Source: Bacteroidales bacterium UBA3653
Lineage (GTDB): Bacteria > Bacteroidota > Bacteroidia > Bacteroidales > Paludibacteraceae
Direction: 5' to 3'
DNA length: 64,000 nucleotides
NCBI GenBank assembly: GCA_002373505.1
Contig: DFKE01000001.1
Coordinates: forward strand, 132,285-196,284
In this document: positions 32,951-39,840 of the stretch, piece after piece
How positions within the stretch are numbered: the first letter of the stretch is position 1
Layout of the letters: each line of letters opens with the position of its first letter
Notes under the pieces: model-generated
The model's database searches: none
Told to the model about the DNA's origin: nothing
The model's input: the letters and a program-made list of their open reading frames with translations, nothing else
Position numbers and translations under genes: made by a program

Positions 32951-33364
32951 TTAACTCAAACCGGACAGAACTTGCATGAAATCCGAGATTGATAAAATAG
33001 GAGTGCGATTATACTTGCCAAGAGTCAATAGATCATAATCACCAGTAACAATAAAATCTGCCGGAATAGCATCTGCCATAGATAAAAGATACACATCCTT
33101 TGGATCACGTATATCCGCATCCGCCACAGGATACTCCTCTATCGCATAGCATTTCTCACGCATTAAAGTCCACATTGCTTCTACAGACTCGGTTGAGATG
33201 TATTTGCTCACTTTCGGACGCGACAAAACAACGACCAATTCGTTAATCAACTCCTTGGATACATATACCTGCACGTCCGAACGCTCAAAGATGTCCGCTA
33301 CGTTATGCAGTCGTTTGCCCATAAGGAACGAAATCCAAATATTTGTATCAAGGATGACGTTCAT
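32951..33364 (-). CDS. PIN-domain toxin (COG1569 type)
   Basis: The 137-residue protein starts MNVILDTNIWISFL with the first acidic residue Asp6 of the PIN active site. The later acidic cluster is in DPKDVYLLSMADAIPADFIVTGDYDLL, where the Asp residues fit the remaining metal ligands. PIN toxins are Mg-dependent ribonucleases. It starts 2 bases after the antitoxin stop and has its own terminator. Length and motif spacing match the COG1569 branch rather than the shorter VapC group. Confidence 0.85.
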   Translation of the reverse strand: MNVILDTNIWISFLMGKRLHNVADIFERSDVQVYVSKELINELVVVLSRPKVSKYISTESVEAMWTLMREKCYAIEEYPVADADIRDPKDVYLLSMADAIPADFIVTGDYDLLTLGKYNRTPILSISDFMQVLSGLS

Positions 33365-33366
33365 GT

Positions 33367-33561
33367 TTAGCCTTTATAACGAACAGCATTTACTTCCGCC
33401 TGAATCTCGTCTTCTGTCAGGTCAGATGCATTCTTACGGCAAGCATCAATAAAACGGGACACCACACTACGGCGATTGTCAATAGTCCATCCCATGCGGC
33501 TGGCGAACTGCATCACCAGTGCCACGTCAGCTGACGGTATTCTTAATGTAACATCTTCCAT
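33367..33561 (-). CDS. Antitoxin partner of the PIN toxin
   Basis: From ATG 33561 the protein is 64 residues. The N-terminal strand VTLRIPSADVALVMQFASRMGW and the helix DNRRSVVSRFIDACRK suggest a ribbon-helix-helix-type or small dimeric DNA-binding antitoxin, and the acidic C-terminus (DLTEDEIQAEVNAV) would bind the toxin. The frame extends upstream to 33663, but that part would cross the promoter at 33600-33631, so the later start is chosen. The pair forms a two-gene operon. Confidence 0.78.
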   Translation of the reverse strand: MEDVTLRIPSADVALVMQFASRMGWTIDNRRSVVSRFIDACRKNASDLTEDEIQAEVNAVRYKG

Positions 33562-33599
33562 AATTGTCAGTTTTGTATTGTCATTTTGCGTTTGCGACG

Positions 33600-33631
33600 C
33601 AAAAGTACAACTTTTTTCTGACATGTGCAAG
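33600..33631 (-). promoter_or_regulatory. Promoter of the PIN toxin-antitoxin operon
   Basis: Minus strand: CTTG (33631-33628), 20-nt spacer, TACTTTTG (33607-33600). Confidence 0.78.
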
Positions 33632-33679
33632 TAATCGGACAAAAAAATCACTTTTGCCTTCATTTTTCCACTAAATAAG

Positions 33680-33955
33680 TCTTTTTGAACTTATTCTCAA
33701 TCTGTCAAAGATCTTTCGATGCCTCTTTTAAGTGCCGCATCTGCACTATCTTTTCGTGTCCTGTTCCCGGGAGGAATGAAGAACACAAAAAGGAAAGAGA
33801 TAAGGCCATGGAATACGGTCCTATCTCCTATCAAACACACCCAACCTTACGGCACTGCCGGTAAAAGCATTGCAGAATGTCGAGTCGTATACTGTAGCGT
33901 TGTTCATACAAAAGTAGTGTCTTAGCCGTTGGTACTTTTGTTTGTTATCAAATAC
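33680..33955 (-). ncRNA. Candidate structured non-coding RNA
   Basis: A strong promoter (33960-33991) faces a 390-bp stretch with no credible gene before the antitoxin. The stretch contains several hairpins: 9-bp ACAAAAGTA/TACTTTTGT (33908-33916 with 33933-33941), GAGATAAGG/CCTATCTC (33797-33827), a 12-pair stem 33750-33761 with 33781-33792, CGGCA.TGCCG near 33850, and AGTGC/GCACT (33731-33747). The 12-pair stem has U-G pairs on the minus strand that would be C-A mismatches on the plus strand, which supports transcription from this promoter. Ends are approximate. A weak hairpin at 33674-33695 may end it. I could not match it to tmRNA, RNase P, SRP or 6S RNA. Confidence 0.5.
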
Positions 33956-33959
33956 GGTG

Positions 33960-33991
33960 CAAAGATACAACATTTTTACGGAATATGCAAA
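33960..33991 (-). promoter_or_regulatory. Promoter of the candidate non-coding RNA
   Basis: Minus strand: TTTG (33991-33988) followed by CATATT, 20-nt spacer, TATCTTTG (33967-33960), then CACC. Confidence 0.8.
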
Positions 33992-34098
33992 TAAATTTGT
34001 ATATTTTAGACATAATTTTACGCAGAATTAAAAAATAGCATTCCAATTCGTCAATTTGTTTACATTTCCACTATATCTGTCAATTATTCCACATTCCG

Positions 34099-36108
34099 CT
34101 ACAACTTCGCACGGAGCAGAAAATGCACATCCGTGCGGGTCATGGACCGGTTGTGCGCCGCCGCCCAGGCACGGGCATAGACAGTCTCGCTGACGCGCAG
34201 ATACAGCGCTATCTGCGGGATGATCTGCCATCGCAAACAGGCATACGCCCTGCCGCCTAATCCATATACGGCAGGGATAGAAAAAGCATACAGCACATCG
34301 TGCTCGTACATATAGATCCTGTTTGCCCACTCGCTGGCGTCGAATCCCTGTACCCTTAACTTTAAAGTTAAGGGAAGTTTCGTATTGAGAGTAGCGAGTT
34401 GAGAGAAATCGAGAGAGAAATCCTGCGCTATGCTGATTCCATAAGTTAGTTGAGAGTTCAGAGAATTAGTGTTTGGTGAATTAGAGTTTAGGGAATTTGG
34501 AGCCAGGTTTGCGTCCGCGGTAGTACGCAAACTCCATCCGCAAGAAGACCAGTCGAACTGTGCGCGGGCAGAGTAGAGTGCATCGCCTTTCTGCCGGGCG
34601 CGAAGCCGAAGACCGATCCGCCAATCTTGGCGGATATACCGGACTTCCGCCATGGCGTCGTAGCCAAGCGTTTTGCTTTCCGGGAGACCGTATTTCGGTC
34701 CGGAGAAATAGAACACATCGCCGTAACCGGTCAGCCGCCAGTTCCGCCATCGGGTAATGTCAAAACCTACATAGCCGCCGTTCTCGTCGCCTATGCGCGA
34801 GGTCTCCGAGAAAGCATACCCCTGCGCGTTGTCAAACCACGGCGAATAATACCTGTAGAGAGCTACCAGCGACACGCCCGAAGCCGGATAAAAACGGCTT
34901 CCGACAATCGAACCGAAGCCCCAATGCGCTACGCGCAATTGATGATTGATAATTGATGATTGATGATTTTGACTTGTGGCTACTTCGCCGAAGACATCAA
35001 ACCAACCGTGGTTGTACCGCGCGGAAACACCGATCACGGCTTGGTTCCTGCCCCTGAAATAATGCTGATTGTAGGCGGAGTTGCGATACGGACGGATGCT
35101 GTCGCTCCATATGTTCTCTATTGCCGTCAGAGCTACCTGCAACCGGTTATGCCGAACTGTCAGATTGGCTCCTATCAAGTGGTGCCAGGTGCTGTCATTC
35201 GCCTGTTTCATCGAGTATAAGACACTGGCGTCCAGCCTTGTTTTCTTGTTCCATTCCCACCGCAAAGTGGCTCCTGCGCCATGCAGCCCTCCGCCGTCTG
35301 CCGAACTGTAATACCGCAGTCCTTCGCGACTCTGTCCGGCTGATTGGACATACACGGATTTGCCGGCATGAAAAACCGGCGCCAGCACTAAACCCTGACC
35401 AAAAGAAGCCTGGAAATTACCGCCTACTATTGTATGCAAATGTCCCATGTCACGCAGTTGCAGATAAGCTCCGTACTGTAAATCCCCTGCCATTCCTCCA
35501 GCCGGTCTGCGCAACTGCGCTCCGAAGGTTACACGACGTTGAAAATCAAAACGATAGCGCGCCTGCACAAACATAGGATCGCTGCCTTCATAAGACTCTA
35601 TATCGCGTGCGTCCAGACGGGTAGTGATCTCATGCGTAGCATAAGCGAACACCTCACGCGCGTAATATTTTTGTTCGCCCGCGCTCGCGCCTATACGCAC
35701 GAACGGAAGCAGGTCCCGTATCTCATAATCCGCCAGACTCTGAATCATTCGCAACTCATACAGAGACTCGAACGGATGTTTGTCCGCATACATCAGAATC
35801 TCGTCTATCTGCTGCGGCGAAAGGAAATAGAGCTGCTGCAACTCTTCGTCCGAGGTGTTGTTCAGGTTGATAGGCTCTTCGTGAAGCGCATATAGATCGG
35901 TCTGCAGCTGTTCGTAGTCCACCTCGCCGATCTCCGTTGCCGCATTGTATATGTCCAGAATGATGTCGTCCAGCGAGGCAGCAAAACCCTCCCCATATTG
36001 TTCTACGGGCGACCACTGGGTGCCCGATCGAGCATAGCTCTTCACCCCTCCAAGGGAGGGAGAAAGGAGCAGTATCAGGATCCAAATCTTACAGAATTCT
36101 CTTTTCAC
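34099..36108 (-). CDS. Helix-hairpin-helix envelope protein with beta-rich C-terminus
   Basis: The 669-residue protein has a signal peptide (about 1-26). Residues about 80-140 contain ComEA-like helix-hairpin-helix repeats (INLNNTSDEELQQLYFL; PFESLYELRMIQSL). The remaining 500 residues alternate short strands ending in aromatic residues, as in an outer-membrane beta-barrel. Such HHH-plus-barrel proteins are widespread in Bacteroidetes; a role in DNA handling at the surface is only a guess. The signal peptide region contains a palindromic element copy (SPSLGGVKS, DNA 36044-36062). Two loops of the barrel are encoded by word tracts (34445-34500 and 34937-34970), and a 22-bp perfect palindrome lies at 34353-34374. 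The promoter touches the start codon, so the mRNA is probably leaderless. Confidence 0.72.
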   Translation of the reverse strand: MKREFCKIWILILLLSPSLGGVKSYARSGTQWSPVEQYGEGFAASLDDIILDIYNAATEIGEVDYEQLQTDLYALHEEPINLNNTSDEELQQLYFLSPQQIDEILMYADKHPFESLYELRMIQSLADYEIRDLLPFVRIGASAGEQKYYAREVFAYATHEITTRLDARDIESYEGSDPMFVQARYRFDFQRRVTFGAQLRRPAGGMAGDLQYGAYLQLRDMGHLHTIVGGNFQASFGQGLVLAPVFHAGKSVYVQSAGQSREGLRYYSSADGGGLHGAGATLRWEWNKKTRLDASVLYSMKQANDSTWHHLIGANLTVRHNRLQVALTAIENIWSDSIRPYRNSAYNQHYFRGRNQAVIGVSARYNHGWFDVFGEVATSQNHQSSIINHQLRVAHWGFGSIVGSRFYPASGVSLVALYRYYSPWFDNAQGYAFSETSRIGDENGGYVGFDITRWRNWRLTGYGDVFYFSGPKYGLPESKTLGYDAMAEVRYIRQDWRIGLRLRARQKGDALYSARAQFDWSSCGWSLRTTADANLAPNSLNSNSPNTNSLNSQLTYGISIAQDFSLDFSQLATLNTKLPLTLKLRVQGFDASEWANRIYMYEHDVLYAFSIPAVYGLGGRAYACLRWQIIPQIALYLRVSETVYARAWAAAHNRSMTRTDVHFLLRAKL
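34353..34374. repeat. Perfect 22-bp palindrome in coding sequence
   Basis: The half-site CCCTTAACTTT is followed directly by its complement. It encodes LPLTLKLR in the envelope protein. Confidence 0.85.
34445..34500. repeat. Short-word tract (GAGTTTAGGGAATT family) in coding sequence
   Basis: GAGAGTTCAGAGAATTAG, TGTTTGGTGAATTAG and AGTTTAGGGAATTTGG. On the minus strand they encode an Asn/Ser/Leu run (PNSLNSNSPNTNSLNSQL). Confidence 0.8.
34937..34970. repeat. Short-word tract (TTGATGA family) in coding sequence
   Basis: AATTGATGATTGATAATTGA then TGATTGATGATT: five variants, encoding SQNHQSSIINHQL in the envelope protein. Confidence 0.8.
36044..36062. repeat. Palindromic element in a signal peptide
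   Basis: Shortened copy: ACCCCTCCAAGGGAGGGAG. On the minus strand it encodes SPSLGGVKS at the end of the signal peptide of the HHH protein. Confidence 0.7.
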
Positions 36109-36112
36109 GGTG

Positions 36113-36144
36113 CAAAATTAGTAAAAATCTTGCATATGTGCAAA
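36113..36144 (-). promoter_or_regulatory. Promoter of the HHH envelope protein
   Basis: Minus strand: TTTG (36144-36141), 20-nt spacer, TAATTTTG (36120-36113). The -7 element ends 5 bases before the ATG, so transcription starts at or near the start codon. It overlaps the opposing promoter at 36129-36160. Confidence 0.8.
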
Positions 36145-36160
36145 AAAAGCAGTAATTTTG
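36129..36160 (+). promoter_or_regulatory. Promoter of the flippase-like gene
   Basis: CTTG (36129-36132) then CATATG, 20-nt spacer, TAATTTTG (36153-36160). The start codon is at 36171, leaving almost no leader. Confidence 0.8.
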
Positions 36161-36170
36161 CCGCGGATTT

Positions 36171-37100
36171 ATGGATCGGAAGATGCTCTATCATATTGTC
36201 GAATGGTCGGTAGCCCTCGCCGCGTGCGCGTTTCTGCTGTATAAGATTGTCACCTACGACAACTATGCCGCGCTCGGTGAAGCGCTGCGCAATATGTCAT
36301 GGCAGCAATGGACGGCAATGGGCCTGTGCGTGGCTCTCATGCCGCTGAACATGGCGCTGGAAGCGTGGAGGTGGCGCACCCTATGGAATGTACAAAGCGA
36401 CAATGTACAAAGTACAAAGGAACTGTCTTTTTGCGAAGCGCAGAGGCAGGTGTATTACAGCAAGTTAGCGGGATTGGTGACGCCCTGGCGGCTGGGTGAA
36501 TACCCGGCAAGAGGGATGTTATTGGTAGAGAGTTTAAAGTTGAACGATGAAAGAGGTTCGAATGCCGAGAGCGGGAAATTGATGACGCGTGTACTCTCGA
36601 TGGGGGCTGTAGGAAGCGCTACCATGACTGCAGCAATCGTCCTGGCAGGTGTGTTGGGGCTGGCTTTTTCGCCGGAGGTTCTCTCGCTTCTCGGAGGCAG
36701 TTATCTCTATGCTCTGGCGGTAGCAGTGGCGCTCCTGGCGATGGCTTTCGCGTTAATGCCCAGACTGCTCCGCCGTTTTGCCGAAGTGGACCAATATCTG
36801 CTTCTGCGCAGTCTGGGACAGAGTCTCGTACGGTTGCTCTGCTGGTGTGTCCAACTGGCGCTGGTGCTATGGGCGTTGGGAGCCGTTACCAATCATTTAC
36901 CAATCACCGGTTTGTTTGTCTATTACCTCCTTGTGACAATCACGCCGAACGTGCCTGTCGCGGAGGCAGGAGTACGCGGCGCATGGGCGATTCTGCTCTT
37001 CGGTACGATGAATGCAGCGCTGGCAGGGGTGCTGCTATGGCTGATAAATACCTTGCTACCGTGTCTAATTTGGCCTTTTTTGCGCAAAAAAACAAAATAA
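36171..37100 (+). CDS. Flippase-like integral membrane protein (LPG synthase TM family, UPF0104)
   Basis: The 309-residue protein has about eight membrane segments. The order (NMALEAWRWRTLW near 60, RLGEYPARG near 105, VPVAEAGVRGAWAILLFG near the end) is that of the lysylphosphatidylglycerol-synthase membrane domain/UPF0104 family. Members flip lipids or act in envelope synthesis. Two regions are made of word tracts: WNVQSDNVQSTKE (GTACAAAG words, 36388-36420) and TNHLPITG (ACCAATCA words, 36885-36909). The latter lies within a membrane-helix loop. Confidence 0.8.
   Translation: MDRKMLYHIVEWSVALAACAFLLYKIVTYDNYAALGEALRNMSWQQWTAMGLCVALMPLNMALEAWRWRTLWNVQSDNVQSTKELSFCEAQRQVYYSKLAGLVTPWRLGEYPARGMLLVESLKLNDERGSNAESGKLMTRVLSMGAVGSATMTAAIVLAGVLGLAFSPEVLSLLGGSYLYALAVAVALLAMAFALMPRLLRRFAEVDQYLLLRSLGQSLVRLLCWCVQLALVLWALGAVTNHLPITGLFVYYLLVTITPNVPVAEAGVRGAWAILLFGTMNAALAGVLLWLINTLLPCLIWPFLRKKTK
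36388..36420. repeat. Short-word tract (GTACAAAG family) inside the flippase-like gene
   Basis: TGTACAAAGCGACAATGTAC followed by AAAGTACAAAGG, in frame in a cytoplasmic or periplasmic loop. Confidence 0.85.
36885..36909. repeat. Short-word tract (TTACCAATCA) inside the flippase-like gene
   Basis: GTTACCAATCA, TTTACCAATCA and CC follow each other. Similar words fill 50334-50400. Confidence 0.6.
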
Positions 37101-37132
37101 TTTGCACGGTTGCAAAAAAAGTAGTAACTTTG
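37101..37132 (+). promoter_or_regulatory. Promoter of malQ
   Basis: TTTG (37101-37104), 20-nt spacer, TAACTTTG (37125-37132). The -33 element lies just after the upstream gene's stop. Confidence 0.85.
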
Positions 37133-37172
37133 TGGCGAAATTAACGAAATACCGTAACAAAACAATAATATC

Positions 37173-39785
37173 ATGAACATCAATTTTCAAATTCATTACC
37201 GTGCCGAGTACGGCCAGAGTCTGTGCGTGATCGAGACGCAGGAGTCAATCTTGGGATGGACAGAGAAGGAACCGCTGGTGCTGAATTGCCAGGGAATGGA
37301 TTTCTGGCAGGCGAACGTGCCGATCAGCGATTTCGCCGGAAGTATCCAGTATAAATACGCTATCCGTCTGCAGGACGGCGGCTATATCTACGAAGCCGGC
37401 GAACCCCGTACCCTGACGCTCAAGGCGGCTGACAAACGTATCGTGGTACGCGATGCATGGCAGGCGAGCACCTATGAGGACAGTTTCTACACTACCGCCT
37501 TTCTGAAAGCGCTTTTTAGTAGAAAGTCGAAAGCAGAAAGTAGAAAGTCGAAAGCTCCGAAAGGTAATATCCGTTTCTCGATCGACCTGCCGCAGATACT
37601 CCCCTCGCAAGGAGTGGCTGTTATCGGTAACTGCGAGGCATTGGGCAACTGGAGCGCGGACGACAAACTCATTATGAGTGACGCCGAGTTCCCCCTCTGG
37701 AAAGCGGACATCGAGGTCAAAGGGCAGGATATCGTAGAATACAAATACGTCGTTTATGACCTCAAGACCGGTGCTGTGGTAGATACCGAGTGGGGCGAGA
37801 ACCGCCAGATATGGGGAATCGAGAAAGGTCAGGTGATCTATCAGAACGACCGCGGTTTCCGCCGCACGCAGCCCAGATGGAAAGGATCCGGCGTGGCTGT
37901 TCCGGTCTTCTCGCTCCGTAGCGAAGCGGGATTCGGTATCGGTGAATTCCAGGATCTCAAACTGCTGGCGGAATGGGCGGCTGCTACGGGTCAGCAGATG
38001 ATTCAGACACTGCCGATCAACGATACTACACTCCGTCATAACAACCGCGACAGTTATCCTTACAACGCCGTTTCGGTCTTTGCGCTCCATCCGATATATA
38101 TCAATATCGAGGCTATGGGACGTCTGACGCCGGCAATGAAGAAGAAATACGAGGCGCAGAAAGCGGAGTTTAACGCAAAGTCCTTCTCGGATTACCAGAA
38201 CGTGTATGACGCGAAGATGGTCTTCTTCAAAGCCCTCTACAAACAGGACAAGGACGCACTCTTCGGCAGCGCGGAATACAAAGCTTTCGAGAAGAAAAAC
38301 CATGCATGGCTCGAGCAGTATGCCGAGTTTCTGAGCAAACGCGACAAACAGCCGAAAGATTTCTATAAGTTCCTCCAGTTCCATGCCGACAAACAGTTGG
38401 CGGACGCGGTGGCATATGCCCATTCGTTAGGCGTTGCCATGAAGGGAGATATACCTATTGGTATTTCGCCGGACTCTGTAGATGCGGCTTATTATCCCGA
38501 TCTGTTCAATCTGGATGCTTCTGCCGGAGCTCCGCCTGATGATTTCGATGCACGCGGCCAGAACTGGGGCTTCCCTACCTATAACTGGGATGAGATGGCG
38601 AAGGATAACTTCGGCTGGTGGCGCGCGCGGTTCCAGAAGATGCAGGATTATTTCGATGCTTACCGCATAGATCATATCCTCGGCTTCTTCCGTATCTGGC
38701 AGATGCGCAAACAGGACGAGTGGGGACTTTGCGGTCATTTCGTACCGGCGCTGCCATATACCTACGACGATCTATGCGCACAGGGTGTTTGCCTCGACTG
38801 GGATAGAATGACCAAACCGTATATCCGCTCCAATTTCTTGGGAGACGTGCTGGGATATGATACCGAATGGGCTAAACAGCATGCCCTCCAGACACGCGAT
38901 AACTATATCTATTGGTTCCGTCCGGAGTTTGATACCCAGGCGAAGGTGCAGGCTTGGTACGACCGCCTGATGAGCGATGAGAAACAACTCAAAGCCAGCG
39001 GACTGAGTGCCGCTGCGGCGAAGAATATATGCAACGGACTGATTTATCTCCATTGCGAGGTGCTCTTCGTGGAAGACCAGCGCAGGCCGGGATGGCTGCA
39101 TCCGCGTATCTCGATCTATCAGAGCCATTCGTTCAACGAACTCTATTCGGACCAGAAAGAGATACTGATGCGCATCTACAACGATTATTTCTATCGCCGT
39201 CATACCCAGTTCTGGCGCGACTCGGCGATGCGCAAACTGCCTACGCTCATTGGTGCTACCCATATGCTCTGCTGCGGCGAAGACTTGGGTATGGTGCCGG
39301 CTTGCGTGCCGGACGTGATGCATGAGTTGCAGATCCTGTCGCTCGAGATACAGCGTATGCCGAAAGATCCGACGGTTAAGTTCGCGCATCCGGCTGACGC
39401 ACCGTATCAGAGCGTTTGTACAACCGGTACACACGATATGAACCCGCTCCGCGCTTGGTGGGAGGAAGACCGCGCTGTGACACAGCGGTTTTATAACGAA
39501 CAGATGGGGTGGTGGGGCGAAGCTCCGCAGGAGATGACGCCGGAGATAGCTGAGTTCATTATCAACCAGCATATGTACAGCCCCGCTATGTGGACGATAC
39601 TCCCTCTACAGGACTGGCTCGCTATCGATGCTGACGTACGGATAAAAGACCAGTTCGCAGACCGTATCAACCTGCCGTCCGATCCGCGCCATTTCTGGAA
39701 CTACAGGATGCATCTTACCCTGGAGAAACTGAAAAAGTGCGATGCGTTGAACGCAAAGATCAAGAAACTGACAAGCGTCAGGTAA
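37173..39785 (+). CDS. malQ: 4-alpha-glucanotransferase with two starch-binding domains
   Basis: The 870-residue protein starts with two CBM20-type domains (about 1-105 and 131-235), then a GH77 catalytic domain (about 250-860). Visible GH77 features include the DIPIGISPDSVDAAYYPDLF block, YRIDHILGFFRIWQ with the nucleophile region, EDLGMVPACV with the acid/base region and GTHDMNPLRAWW. It transfers alpha-1,4-glucan chains in maltodextrin and glycogen metabolism, in the cytoplasm. The linker between the CBM20 domains (residues about 115-129) is a two-copy SRKSKA(E/P) repeat made by a word tract. Confidence 0.94.
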   Translation: MNINFQIHYRAEYGQSLCVIETQESILGWTEKEPLVLNCQGMDFWQANVPISDFAGSIQYKYAIRLQDGGYIYEAGEPRTLTLKAADKRIVVRDAWQASTYEDSFYTTAFLKALFSRKSKAESRKSKAPKGNIRFSIDLPQILPSQGVAVIGNCEALGNWSADDKLIMSDAEFPLWKADIEVKGQDIVEYKYVVYDLKTGAVVDTEWGENRQIWGIEKGQVIYQNDRGFRRTQPRWKGSGVAVPVFSLRSEAGFGIGEFQDLKLLAEWAAATGQQMIQTLPINDTTLRHNNRDSYPYNAVSVFALHPIYINIEAMGRLTPAMKKKYEAQKAEFNAKSFSDYQNVYDAKMVFFKALYKQDKDALFGSAEYKAFEKKNHAWLEQYAEFLSKRDKQPKDFYKFLQFHADKQLADAVAYAHSLGVAMKGDIPIGISPDSVDAAYYPDLFNLDASAGAPPDDFDARGQNWGFPTYNWDEMAKDNFGWWRARFQKMQDYFDAYRIDHILGFFRIWQMRKQDEWGLCGHFVPALPYTYDDLCAQGVCLDWDRMTKPYIRSNFLGDVLGYDTEWAKQHALQTRDNYIYWFRPEFDTQAKVQAWYDRLMSDEKQLKASGLSAAAAKNICNGLIYLHCEVLFVEDQRRPGWLHPRISIYQSHSFNELYSDQKEILMRIYNDYFYRRHTQFWRDSAMRKLPTLIGATHMLCCGEDLGMVPACVPDVMHELQILSLEIQRMPKDPTVKFAHPADAPYQSVCTTGTHDMNPLRAWWEEDRAVTQRFYNEQMGWWGEAPQEMTPEIAEFIINQHMYSPAMWTILPLQDWLAIDADVRIKDQFADRINLPSDPRHFWNYRMHLTLEKLKKCDALNAKIKKLTSVR
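37517..37556. repeat. Short-word tract (AGTAGAAAGTCGAAAGC) in the malQ linker
   Basis: Two near-identical copies of AGTAGAAAGTCGAAAGC separated by AGA(A)AG. The period is 21 bp, so the frame is kept. It encodes SRKSKAESRKSKAP. Confidence 0.88.
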
Positions 39786-39840
39786 AGTACGAAGGACAAA
39801 TGTACGATGTACGAAGGAAAGATGTACGATGTACGAAGGT
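39786..39840. repeat. Short-word tract (TGTACGA family) between malQ and ispH
   Basis: GTACGAAGGACAAA, TGTACGATGTACGAAGGAAA and GATGTACGATGTACGAAGG. It fills the whole gap between the convergent genes. Confidence 0.85.

Noticed and set aside
33719..33925. A 68-codon open frame on the plus strand in the candidate RNA
   Set aside because: No promoter in that direction and no protein-like pattern; the hairpins and the minus-strand promoter favour RNA.
33680..33955. 6S RNA, tmRNA or RNase P RNA
   Set aside because: No long closing stem joining both ends, no tag-peptide frame, and none of the RNase P core motifs I know.
37245..38423. A 392-codon open frame opposite malQ
   Set aside because: No domain, and it lies entirely within a well-supported GH77 gene.
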